In this document: in pieces, positions 48,782-60,010 of the stretch | Layout: each line of letters opens with the position of its first letter | How positions within the stretch are numbered: position 1 is the first letter of the stretch | Source: Adineta ricciae | Lineage: Eukaryota; Rotifera; Eurotatoria; Adinetida; Adinetidae | Length of the DNA stretch: 64,000 nt | Reading direction: 5' to 3' | Assembly: GCA_905250025.1 (NCBI GenBank) | Contig: CAJNOJ010000014.1 | Coordinates: 799,629 to 863,628 of the forward strand | The notes under the pieces: generated by a model | Databases searched by the model: none | The model's input: the letters and a program-made list of their open reading frames with translations, nothing else | What the model was told of the DNA's origin: nothing | Program-made: the position numbers and the translations under genes

Positions 48782-50421
48782 TTTTTGGAGCAAAATATCG
48801 ATAGTGTTCGCAATACTTTTTTGTTTTACTGTCTTGTAGATGTTATGTTACCTAGCCAACCATCCTCCTTCGTCTCCTGCTACATCCGAATGGAATTCTT
48901 TTTCTTTCTGATGATGTCGCTCATTGAGCGTGTGTTGCATAAAACTTCATAGAGATGATTTCTTGTTCGTTAGCAATGCATGATATCTGTATACAGATGT
49001 TGAATGACAATCACTTCAACACTGCACCCTCCCCCTCCTGCAATTAGGACAATAGTGTGAAACAATTTGTAAATTGAGATATATGTTCCCTTTCTCTTTC
49101 TTTCGTTCTCATTGCTTCAAGGATCAAACGATGGTCACCTGCGAGATATAAACTATATCCACCACCATTGTTGATAATGAATAAGCGGCAAAATCGACAC
49201 GGTTGGTAATTGAGAAATGATATGGTCATTTGACAATTCGAATGTTTGATCATTAAACAATATATGTACATATATGAAACTTATCAAGGATGCTTGATTT
49301 GACCCTCCCATGCTAAATCACCATTGTTATTATTTCTCTTTTTCACCTTCCTTCAGCAATGCAAAGGATTATAGACACACGCACAGATAGACATGATCTC
49401 AATGCAAAAAAGAAACGACTACTCGTGTACGGAACAATACATCTTTTCTTTTCAATAAAGTCGATTTTCATGAATAAATCCTACTCATAGGTCAACGAAA
49501 ATGTTTAGCAGTTACATTTCAACTTTCTTTTTCTTTTATTGATTCGCTATTGACATGCATATATCAATCTGATTCAATTGTTTACACAAAAACAATTTCC
49601 TATGACATAAGATCAACCTTGTGGAAATTTATACTGTTGAACTTGTTCGATCATGTCCAGAGATTAGTGACGGATAAATGACATCAGTCTTCAATGCGTG
49701 TGTATGTATATTTAGACATTTATATATGCATGTACATAAATCAAGAAAGCAGCGTTTTTACTTGATTTACCTCGCACGTATATTCTACTAATAAAGTCAT
49801 AGGCGCGCATATAATATTGATCAAGTACGATCAACATCGTTCGCTTTGTTATTCAAATAATGTTGCTCTTCTTTTCATTTCTTTGCTCGTGTTATTTGTT
49901 TGTGCTTATTATCGTTTGAATGGAACTAGCAGTATAATCGAATAGTAATTTCTTCTTTTGCAAATAGACCAGACATCAATATGATGTATGCAATTATTTC
50001 TATTTGTCGATTGACAATTCATGAAGAAGAGAGAAGGAGAGAGAGGGGGGAAAGAACGTAAAGACACCTTCGTCATTAAATGAGAGAATGAAGCTTAGCA
50101 CAAGGATCTTGAAGATGGTATTTACATATCGATTGGCGAGGTCGTGATCCCATTGTCTCACCTATCATTAGGAGAATGCTTTAATGACCAATTAGAAGTA
50201 TTGTCCATACGTTTTATTGAGAAAGATTCCATTTCTTTTTTCTTCTTCTTTCGATGTGATTGAATTAAGGTGAAAGAGAAAAAGGAGAGAAATATATGCA
50301 TACAGAGTATACTATCCAATGAATTGATTTCGTCTGCGTGTTGATTCGATGAATAGCTCGACTTTTTGTTGTTCTCTCTCTCTCTCTCTTTTCAAAAAAA
50401 GTAACCTATCCATTTTAGAAT
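48782..50421. other. Divergent intergenic region between RSPH4A and NR2E receptor
   Basis: These 1,640 bp hold the promoters of two outward-facing genes. Visible are the X-box at 48847-48860, a TC run at 50373-50389 and a splice-acceptor-like CATTTTAG (AG 50417-50418) three bases before the receptor ATG. Open frames here are short and resemble nothing. The length of the gap is large for this window and may reflect regulatory sequence of the receptor gene. Confidence 0.5.
48847..48860. promoter_or_regulatory. X-box (RFX site) upstream of RSPH4A
   Basis: GTTACC-TA-GCCAAC matches the ciliary X-box consensus GTTRCC-N(1-3)-RGYAAC at 11 of 12 positions and lies 66 bp upstream of the RSPH4A ATG. 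RFX factors bind such sites to switch on motile and sensory cilia genes. This is the best X-box match seen in the window. Confidence 0.65.
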
Positions 50422-51711
50422 ATGAACGGACATCGACAAATGAGTGCAACATCAAGTGAGTAGAAAGATGAAGATCAGATTTCGTTTGATTGTCTGTAAT
50501 TGAAAATAATTCGTTAATCTAGGTCGAATTTTGACTGACGTTCCGTGCAAAGTCTGTCACGATAATTCATCTGGGAAACATTATGGAATATTTGCGTGCG
50601 ATGGGTAATTCTCTGATGAAATTTCGTCAATTTTTGAAGTACAAATGCTTTCAAATAGATGCGCCGGATTTTTCAAACGATCCATCCGAAGAAATCGTCA
50701 ATATGTCTGTAAAAATCATGGTCAAGGCGATTGTCCTGTAGATAAAACTCATCGAAACCAATGCCGCAGCTGTCGGTTAAGACGTTGCCTGGAAGCCGGC
50801 ATGAACAAAGAAGGTATTTATCTATTTTGCACGAAGACATATCATGTCTCAATTCTTCTTTCCGTTAGCTGTACAACATGAACGCGGACCACGAAATTCG
50901 ACAATAAGAAAACAAATGGCACTTTTACTCAAAGAATCTAATGACATCATAAATGCGTATCATCTCCAACGATGTCAATCAATATCTCTTTATCCAGCAT
51001 CGCTTCCTAAAGTAGATACCCATGATTTTATCTGTTTCGTTTTCATTCACATTTGTTTGTAGTTTCCAACGATTGATCATCATGAATCAGCAGCAAAGGT
51101 TCTATTCAATGCGGTCAATTGGACTAAAACAGTACCAGCATTTACATCTCTAGCCAATCGTGATCAAGTATGTTTGATCGAATTCACGGTTCACATTCTA
51201 TTTTCTTGTTTAGACTAGTCTATTGGAAGAAAGCTGGCGTGATCTATTCATTCTTACTGCCATCGAACAACAATTTACTCTGAATATCAATGACCTTATG
51301 TATTCGAATGAGAAATGCGAAATTTATAAATCTGATATTGCGAATTTTCAAGAAATTCTCGCCAAATCCAAACAGTTGAAACTCGATGGAAATGAACTGA
51401 TTTGTTTGAAAAATTTAGTTCTTTTCAAAACACATTTAAACAATTGTCAAACAATGATCAATTCGAACTTAACCGATCTTCATACAATTCATTATTTACA
51501 AAATCAAGCACAAATTCTCTTGAATGCTTATATAAATAAACAATATCCGTTAGAAGATAATCGATTTTTGAAATTGATTACATTGACTTCTTCATTTCGT
51601 TTTATTTCATCGTCGATGATCGAAGAGATTTTCTTTCGAAAGACAATCGGAGATCAAACTCATATGGAACAACTTGTCAAAGATATGTACAGAATGGTTG
51701 TTTACCCCTGA
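50422..51711 (+). CDS. NR2E-type nuclear receptor (tailless/TLX/PNR group)
   Basis: Ligand-type transcription factor. The DNA-binding domain is typical of the NR2E group: [69 protein letters not shown], then [16 protein letters not shown], the group's signature extension. Exon 1 (50422-50455) codes [11 protein letters not shown]; the second exon starts at 50523, and the zinc-finger region is split after ACDG (exon starting 50659). The ligand-binding domain begins around [20 protein letters not shown], with [19 protein letters not shown] as the helix 3-5 signature, and ends [15 protein letters not shown] with a degenerate AF-2 helix. Vertebrate TLX has CGD in the first finger; here it is CHD. 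Tailless/TLX and PNR act as repressors in eye and brain development. I cannot decide which paralogue this is. Confidence 0.9.
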
Positions 51712-51900
51712 ATATACTCTCGATCGCCGGTTTAGAGTCATACGGGTTCTTCTTTTGTTTCTATTTCTTATACAGTGCTAATCACGGGCCATCGTCTTTT
51801 CTTTTCCTTACGGGTTCTTCTGCTTTTGTGTGTATAATACAACAACATGAAATAAAATACATTTATTTGTGCTGAATTGAATGAGTAAGCAAAAGGCAAA

Positions 51901-53510
51901 TCAAGATTTTCTCGCATAAGGATTGGCGGTGCCAATGACTGTTTTCGGACGATTGGTCACCGGCGGTGGTCGATGTTGTTTACCTTCGGAAACAAGTCGA
52001 CGAAGCTGAAAGGAAAGTTGAGAATCAGGTGGAAAGGGAGAGAGCGATGATGGTTTACTTCTTGAATTTCACGTTTTACTTGACGTCGTTCTTCGAAGAT
52101 ACTTTCCCGTGTTTCTAGTCGACGTTTTAGCATCTTATCAGTTATATCACGAATGTCATCATGAATTTGTCGATCATAACCACGTCTAGAGTTCAAATTC
52201 GTGTGAATTCTACTCTATGTTGTAAGAGAACATCGATTTACCTGACTTCATCTTCTTTTCCAACGTATTCAGCCGAGAGAGTTCGAAGAAATTCGAATTG
52301 CTCTTTACTAATCATTCGTGTATATCGACGATTGATCAAAGATGCAGTTGGAGCAATCGGCTTTTTCGATTCTAATGCAGTAATGTTATTTTGAATCTTT
52401 TCATTCTAAGCACAATTTACCTTTGTGTTTGAGAAAACTTCTCGGACGTATTTGTTGTCGCGATCTATCAGTTCTTGTTTCTTGCGGCTTGAAAAAATCC
52501 AGTCAAATCAATTTTAACAAGTTGATGTATGAGAAACAGCGACTCACTTGCATATTCTTGAGTGCTTGTTCTTGAGCTGTACAAACATTTCTTTGTTGAT
52601 CGTTATTTTTCTTTGTTATTGTATTTTGTGTTCTAAACAAAATTCCAGTTATACTCGAGGGAAACATGTTTAGCGCATACACTTGAGTTAATTTCTTTGC
52701 TGAATGTGGTGGCGAAATAGAACGTCTTGCTGAATAGCTGATTCGCTCGTATTGTTTACACGACTGAACACGAAGTGGAGAGAGATTTGGAAGAGAAAAT
52801 TTGTCCGCTTCTTCGTCGTCGATCGAAGTTATTCTTCTTCTGAAATAAACATTCTTATTGTTGTTATTTTCGTTAATCTAACTAACTACCTGGATTTCCG
52901 AGGAGAATATCTTGGTGTAGGTTGAAGATTTTCATTATCCGATAGAGATAAATCATCATCTGTGTGGAGTTCATCACGTAGATATTGTAGAACGGCTTTG
53001 ATGCCTTGTTTGACAATTTCATTCGAAGGATGCTGCAGTGGATTCCCATCAAGATTTAAGGCAGATAAGGTTTTCACTTTACCGAGCTCATGAGGCAATG
53101 CTCGAAGATTGTTTCCACTGAGAAGAAGATATTGGAGAGATGAATGCGAAGCAAGACCTTCATGAGGAATGGAAGTTAATTTATTATGACGTAAATCAAG
53201 CCATTTCAAATGAGATAACCGTAAAAAAAGGTCATTAGGCAATTGTTTCAGTTGATTTCCTTCTAAGTACAGGTACTATATCAAGACAAGAGATTTGAAA
53301 GTGAAAACAAACAGAAGGATTTACTTGCAATGAAGAAAAATCAAGAAGTTGCGTAGGAAATTGAGTGAGATTTCGTTTTGAAAGATCAAGACAGTTAGAA
53401 CATTGTTGTCGAGCTTTAGCTATAAGTTGATCAAGACTGTTCTCATCCGGATTATCGACCAAAAGAACGCGATCGTTAGGAATGTCTAGCGGACTTTCAA
53501 GGTTATTCAT
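51901..53510 (-). CDS. LRRC27: Leucine-rich repeat protein LRRC27-like
   Basis: It starts MNNLESPLDIPNDRVLLVD (ATG 53510-53508). A leucine-rich repeat block follows: CLDLSKRNLTQFPTQLLDF, YLYLEGNQLKQLPNDLFLRL, HLKWLDLRHNKLTSIPHEGL, SLQYLLLSGNNLRALPHELG and TLSALNLDGNPLQHPSNEIV, then KQGIKAVLQYLRDE as the cap. This order and the cap match vertebrate LRRC27 (IPSLQQLHLQRN...LTWLDLRYNRIKALP...VAIQRFLRMW). The rest is disordered and basic: SPRKSR, QSCKQYERISYSARRSI, ISKEQFEFLRTLSAEYVGK, DITDKMLKRRLETRESIFEE (helical), ending GTANPYARKS. Function is unknown; in vertebrates the gene is mostly expressed in testis and ciliated tissue as far as I recall. A moderate X-box-like site is 100 bp upstream. 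Several short introns. Confidence 0.75.
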
Positions 53511-53834
53511 CGTATTAATTTCATTGAAACAAAATATGACATTGAATTGAAAATTAGGTAAATATCGCGTGCTTATACAAACACCATATGTGTGACATTT
53601 ACGTCTGGTGAAACCTGGCAACATCAGACATAATCAAAGCTAAACACAGCGCCATCTTCGACGAAATCACAGTTTGCTCCGTGCGATGATACTCATGAGA
53701 ATTGATCAGGTTATGGGAAAGAAAGTCTTGTGATAAGTCTCATGCAGTGAATTTATTGAAATATTAAAATAGGAATAGAATGAAAAAAGAAACTGAACAG
53801 CACCGAAAAACGCATAAGTCTCATAGAATCTTGT
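53511..53834. other. Intergenic region with moderate X-box-like element
   Basis: These 324 bp lie upstream of LRRC27 and downstream of the next minus-strand gene. The X-box-like element is at 53610-53622. Nothing else is seen. Confidence 0.55.
53610..53622. promoter_or_regulatory. X-box-like element upstream of LRRC27
   Basis: GAAACC-T-GGCAAC has a perfect right half-site and a left half with two mismatches (10 of 12 positions of GTTRCC-N-RGYAAC). It is 100 bp upstream of the ATG. The match is moderate. Confidence 0.35.
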
Positions 53835-55519
53835 TCAATTCTTCATTTGATTAGTTTCAGTCTTCTGTGTTTTATTTTCATTTGCTTTTGCCGTTTTTGA
53901 TGGTGACGATGTGCTTCGCGGTAAATCTCTCATGACAATATGTGAGCGACTATCTAATGAACCATTAGTTGTTGTACAAGTATTATCCATTTTATTGAAC
54001 GGGTTTTGTGGAACAACTGTTGTTACTGATCGAGATAATTGCCCATTTTGATCCGTATGTCGTTGTATGGGTTCATCAGCATAAAGAGGTCTGAAAAAAA
54101 AAGTCGAAATAGTTGACAATCGAGCAAGAGATTAAATATAAACATACTTATGGTACTCAGCTGTTGTGGTGTAAGCTTGACCTTGCGAATCGTAGTGTGA
54201 TACCGGTGAAGTCTTAGTCCAATGAGACTTGCCCGTGTAGAACGGAATATTTGTCTTACTGAAAGATTTTTGTTAACGAAAAATCAATCGATGAGTAAAA
54301 GCAAGGTAAACTCACAATGGATTGATACCGAACTTCGGTTGATCACTACGAACGATGGTGTATGGTTGAAAATCCACGGTTGGATTATCGATATCTTGTA
54401 TATTATTACCACCGATACACCCTGAATAACCGGATATGTGATGTGCACGCGGTAATGGTGCCACGTTCTCAAGAGGTTTTCGATAGAAATTAACATTTCG
54501 CAATTGTACACGATCCCATTCAAGGATTTGACGTGTACGTGCGTCTTGAAGTGATATTAGACGTTTCGATTGTAAAACTGGATCACTTCCATTAACCTCA
54601 TACGTAGACAATGGCATAGGTAGCTTGGGTGGTAATTTGGAATCTACGCAATAATCGAAAAGAGAATTTGCTTAATTCAAATTAATAAAAGGAGGTTTGA
54701 ACGAACCCCATGCAACTTCATCGAAAGCAGCTTGTTGAGTTGAAGTATACATAAAACGACGGGCGAGTTCATCACGTTTTGATAATTGATTACCCGATTG
54801 ATTCAGTCTTGACTGTTGAACTAGACTTGCGGGAGCTGATGAGCGACCTAATTTTCTAAGATATATTTCAGCTTCTCTACAATCTTCTTCAGGAATCAAA
54901 ACACCTGACGAAAAAGACAACTTGGCACAATATTTGTAGAACAATTCTAATTTACCTCCTGGACCAAGTCGACCACGAAGAGCTCGATCTGTTACTAATC
55001 TTTCTGTATAACGTGGTACAATTTCTTCTGTGGGACCTTGATCATGTCTACAGAGAAAACAAACTTTAGCTAGTCGGAAAATATCAACAATATCCTAGCA
55101 AACCGGAGCATTGTAGCCGCAGATGGATGATTGCGTAGTGTTGTTACTTCACTTGGTACAATTCTTTGAGGATCAAGCCGAGCTTTGCCAAGTGAGAATC
55201 GTGCCAATGATGCATTCGACATGTCCGTTGGTCGATGGAACACTTGTTGAGTTGGTTGCGTAGCACTTTCACCGACTTGTTTTCGCACAACACTTTCGAA
55301 ATATCCTTGTCTATCATAACCAACATCAGATGTATCCAATTGAACACGTGCATCTATATTTGGTGCTTGCTGAAGTCGGTACAAACGTTTGGCTTGCTGT
55401 TTGTCGATAATCGTCGGTACATTGTGACCTGAGATACGATAGAAAGTTTCAGAAGCTGGACGAGTTAATTGAGTAGAATTTTCAAGACAATAAGGTTTCG
55501 ATGAAACAATCTGTGTCAT
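53835..55519 (-). CDS. Probable ciliary/sperm microtubule-associated protein
   Basis: It starts MTQIVSSKPYCLENSTQL (ATG 55519-55517) and continues with a Pro/Arg/Tyr-rich, mostly disordered sequence: ISGHNVPTIIDKQQAKRLYR, DVGYDRQGYFESVVRKQVGE, RHDQGPTEEIVPRYTERLV, EDCREAEIYLRKLGRSSAPA, RRFMYTSTQQAAFDEVAWDS, then a well-conserved-looking core LQDARTRQILEWDRVQLRNV, FYRKPLENVAPLPRAHHISG, YSGCIGGNNIQDIDNPTVDF, QPYTIVRSDQPKF. It then has FYTGKSHWTKTSPVSHYDSQ and a polar tail (stop 53835). The spaced short GYSG / TYR-type motifs without a fold resemble microtubule inner proteins and sperm-tail proteins such as SPATA48/SPMIP7, but the identification is tentative and no symbol is given. An X-box-like site 58 bp upstream supports a ciliary role. 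Confidence 0.6.
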
Positions 55520-55576
55520 GATCCTGTGAAGAAGTTGTACGAATGAAGATAAAATCTCTTACCATTCGTATTGACT

Positions 55577-55589
55577 GATGCTTGGCAAC
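55577..55589. promoter_or_regulatory. X-box-like element between the microtubule-protein gene and KCC
   Basis: GATGCT-T-GGCAAC has a perfect right half-site and matches 10 of 12 positions of GTTRCC-N-RGYAAC. It is 58 bp upstream of the 55519 start (-) and 127 bp upstream of the KCC start (+). Given the candidate axonemal nature of the minus-strand gene, it is more likely to serve that gene. Confidence 0.4.
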
Positions 55590-55715
55590 AGTCCTGTTAT
55601 TCATACGATTTTCAAAATTTAACTGTCGCTAATCAAGAAATGCAATGGAGAGACATCTGTAGAATTTATACTGTTACTCTTAACGAAACGCTAATGAATA
55701 TACGTATGTGAACTA

Positions 55716-58700
55716 ATGAGTTTGGACAGTTTTGCTACTGCTGTATCTGATCCTGCAGATTTAAATGGTACTGGATCGATTGCCGGTGCCAAAGGTCGAT
55801 TCAAAGTTATTCGTATCGACGAGATTGATGAAGGTATTCTGTAGAAGCGGCCAGATAGTCATTTTTATTTCTATATTCGTAATTTTAGAAACGACGAAAA
55901 CTCCTGAAAACGAACTGCAAAATCATCAAGATACAAAAGCAAGTTCTGTACGAGATCGATCACAAATACCGACAATTGAACTAATCAAAGCAGACGATGA
56001 CGAAAATAACACGGAAACACAGCTAGCTATTGAAAAAGAGGCAGGCTTTCTCAAGAATCTCTATGATTATCAAGGTGGTACATTTATGTCCAATATTGAC
56101 AATCTGTCTAGACCACCGATGTTATCCTCGGATACTCAGTTAAATACTCTGTTTGGTGTGTACCTTCCATGTGTACAAAACATTATCGGAGTCATCGCTT
56201 TTATTCGGCTGTATTGGGTGATCGGCGTCAGTGGAATTCTTCAAGGAATGCTCATCATCGGACTTTGTTGTCTTTGTACTTTTCTTACGGCTATCTCACT
56301 GGCTGCAAGTAACAACATGAGCGCAGTACCGATTGATTTATTTTCAGTTTTTCTTTGTATCTAGTTGCCACGAATGGTATTGTACCTTCAGGTGGTTCTT
56401 ATTTTCTAATATCAAGATCGTTAGGTCCAGCTGTCGGTGGTGCAGTAGGATTTTTGTTCTATATTGGCAATGCTCTAGCTGGTGGTTTGTACGTTTTGGG
56501 AGCAAGTGAAATACTTCTTAAATATACCTGTCCGAATAAATGCCATTTATTTGGCCCATCGATTGAAAATCAGCAGAGCGCTTTTAATCATTATCGCTTA
56601 TATGGAACAATTCTTCTTTGCTTTCTCGGCATGATCGTTTTTCTCGGTATCAAAATCGTTTCACGTATTGGTAAGTATTTCATGATAACTTCGAAAGACT
56701 ATTTATTTCCATTTAGCTCCATTCACGTTGCTCATTGTTTTTCTTTCGATCTTATCTATTCTTGTTGGTATTATAAAGAGTGCGATCTCACCGGTCTATT
56801 TACCGATCTGTATTATTGAAAAAGATCATATTAGACATCTTTTGAAATCTTCCGTTTTAAAAGATAATGTCGCACGTTATTGTCATTCGAATGTTACATG
56901 TGACAAGGATCTTTGTCCACTACAACAGGTTTTCTGTGTGGATAATATTAGTAGTACTATTGTTTGCAATGATTTGGGCAATGTTCGTTTGATTAATGGA
57001 ATACCTGGTTTGAAAAATTCACAATTCAGTAATAATTTCAAATCGATGCATATCGAAGAAGGAAAGATCCAAAATGGACTTAATGGTTAGTAGAGAGAGA
57101 GGGATTTCTGTTTTTCATAATGATCGAATTCTTTAGGAGACTCAAAAGTAGAAGTTGTCAGTAAAGCAACAACATCGTTTTTTATACTAGGCAAGTGAAA
57201 TATTCAATCAAATGATTGATAAAAACGACTTGTTTTTCTAGTTGGAATCTTCTTCCCTAGTGTAACAGGTATCATGGCTGGTTCCAACAGAAGTGGTGAT
57301 CTAAAAGATCCTAGTCAATCGATTCCGCGAGGAACTATCTGTGAGCTTAATTCTTCATATTAGCGATTTTTGCTAAATCCATGCAAATATTCTAGTAGCT
57401 GTCATAACCACATCGATAATTTATATTCTCATTGCTTTTCTTCTCGCTTGCTCAGTCCAGGGTGTGCTTTTACGCGACCGAGATGGTCTGAGTGTTAACC
57501 AACAACTTGTCGAAGCAGTTATTGCGTGGCCGTCGCCGTATGTGATCATTGTTGGAGCATTGTCTGCATGTTTTGGTGCGGGTTTACAATGGTGAGAACT
57601 TCATTCTGAACTTACAGATGATAATCTTCCAAACTTTAGTTTAATCGGTGCTCCACGTTTATTACAATCTGTCGCTAAAGATGATATTATGCCAGTATTG
57701 ACACCGTTTCAATCAACATTTCGAAACGAACCATTTAGAGCTTTGCTAGTCACATTGTTCCTGTCGGAAATCAGTGTGCTTGTCGCTAACTTTGATATCG
57801 TAACAAGTAAGTTAAATTATTCTGAGAAAAGCTCTCCATTCTGACCTGTTCTCATGTAGCGATTGTATCCGAATTCTTTCTTATGTGCTACTTATCGGTG
57901 AATTTCGTTTGTTTTCTACAAACGCTTCTCCGTAAGATTTTCTTTCCAACATAAAAAACAAGTCTTTCTCTTTTATACATCTTTCTCAGAAGAACCATCA
58001 TGGCGGCCACGTTTTCGTTTCTATCATTGGTTTCTATCACTACTTGGCGTTATTGTTTGTATTGCAATCATGTTTATATCATCATGGCTGATTGCCTTGA
58101 TCACATTAGCTGTGGGTGCAATAGTTTATCTCTATATCTGGTATTCGGGAGCAAATAAAGAGTGGGGAGAAGGTTTGAAAGGTTTACCGATGTCCATAGC
58201 ACATGTCGCTCTATCACACTTGAGCGATCAGGCAAGCCACACGAAGAATTTTCGGCCGCAGATCTTAGTTTTTCTGAAATGTCTTTACAATGAAAGTCAA
58301 CATCGATGGACGATCGAACACGAGAATGTTCTTAATCTTTTAAGTCAATTAAAGGCTGGCAAAGGTTTAGTTATTCTTGCGACGGTGATCGAAGGTTTGA
58401 TTTGAATAGATGAGAACAAGAAAGGACAGTTGTGAATTGTGTATAGGTAGATATGACAAGAAACGTGATATTGCTGAACAATTACGAGAATATTTGAAAG
58501 AACAAATGGTTATTCATAAGATTGTCAATGGTTTTGTTGATGTTCTTGTGACAAATAATGTCTACGATGGAATTAATTCCATCATGCAAACAAGTGGCGT
58601 TGGTGGATTTCGTCCAAATACGGTAAGAATGAAATCCGATTATTAGAAAGATGTTCATTATATTTTGTCCTTATAGGTCATGTTTGGTAAGTCTTGATCA

Positions 58701-59627
58701 CCCTCATTTCTCGGCATCTTACAATAACTAATGTAGATTGGCCAAGTTCATGGCAAAAATATCAAGTAGAAGAGCGTATAGATGATGCAATCATCTCGTA
58801 TCTTGATTCGATTCGACTTGCGGAAAATAAAAAATTTGCCATTTTACTTCTTAAAAATATCGATTCCTATCCGAGTTTATTAGAGATTCAATCGGGCTAT
58901 ATTGATATCTGGTGGATAATCTATGATGGTGGTCTATTGTTTTTATTAGCATTTCTACTGCAGCAACATCCTGTTTGGAATAAATGTGTTCTACGATTAT
59001 TTACAATTTGTTTGCCGAATCAAGAACCACAATTGAGACAACGTGAATTAGAAGAGTATGTTTATAATTTACGTATACAAGCAGAAGTACATACAATCAC
59101 GGTTGCTGACCAAGAAATCTCTGCATTTACAAAATATCGAACAATGACAGTTGAGAATTCGAAACATATGAATCCATTTGACATTAAGAAACAGCACATT
59201 CAAATCGAGCTTGAAAGTCATTTGCAAGAAATCGTTCAGAATTATCCACCGAGTAATTTCTTACAAAAAAAAACAAACATCCATCGTTATTTTATCGAAC
59301 TGTTTCGCACCTCTAGACGGAGATCGTATTCATTACACATTCACGCCGTCTGCTGGACGAACATTCAAAGAGAAACGCTTGGCTCACACACTCGTCGAAG
59401 ATTCTCAAATACGCAGGAAAATGCATTCAGCTGCTCGATTGAATCAGATAATTCTCGAACGATCATCTGATGCCCAACTGGTTCTAATCAATCTGCCAAA
59501 AGTTCCACGAACGAACACGAATGCTGATTATGCATATATCGAATTTGTTGATCAATTATGTTCAGGAATCTATCGATGTATTCTCGTGAAGGGCGGTGGC
59601 AGAGAAGTGATAACCATATTCTCGTAA
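55716..59627 (+). CDS. K-Cl cotransporter (SLC12A4-7 type)
   Basis: Electroneutral K+/Cl- symporter of the plasma membrane, used in cell-volume and chloride regulation. The N-terminal cytosol part starts [20 protein letters not shown] and has RFKV (residues 28-31), a SPAK/OSR1 docking motif. TM1 follows [20 protein letters not shown] with IRLYWVIG, as in KCCs. Further signatures: [40 protein letters not shown], an extracellular loop with several Cys and N-glycosylation sites, [53 protein letters not shown], and the C-terminal regulatory domain with [27 protein letters not shown] and [11 protein letters not shown], ending [14 protein letters not shown] exactly as in vertebrate KCCs. The Thr in YRTMTVEN aligns with the WNK-SPAK-regulated Thr of KCC2 and KCC3. 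An intron near 59246-59313 joins NYPP to [13 protein letters not shown]. Confidence 0.93.
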
Positions 59628-60010
59628 ATAGTCAATAAATTCCATCACTAATCATTTGAAAGATGGTTGTTATTTCTTGTACGGAGACCTTCAGATTTAG
59701 CCATGAGAAAATGTTAGTTAGAAAAACTCTCAAAAGACATCACGGCGTACCTTTGAGAGAACAACAGCCGTATATTTTCTAGCACGTTAATGACAAATTT
59801 GAAAAGAACTGAAACAAACCTCTTGAGAGTTCCTTTCGTAGCACATCAAAAATTACTTTCCAAGATTCGTTCGAAAAAGAAAAACTTATTCATTTATGTA
59901 ATTCTTCAATCCCTATACAAATAAAGCAGTATAAAGAAACAATGACCGACTAGGAAACATACACACACACGCGGACACGCTTACAAACATTCAACATCGA
60001 TATGTATATA
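59628..60010. other. Intergenic region between convergent genes
   Basis: These 383 bp separate the ends of KCC (+) and the protocadherin (-). AT-rich, with AATAAA-like signals for both strands and a short ACAC run near 59960. No gene is seen. Confidence 0.55.
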
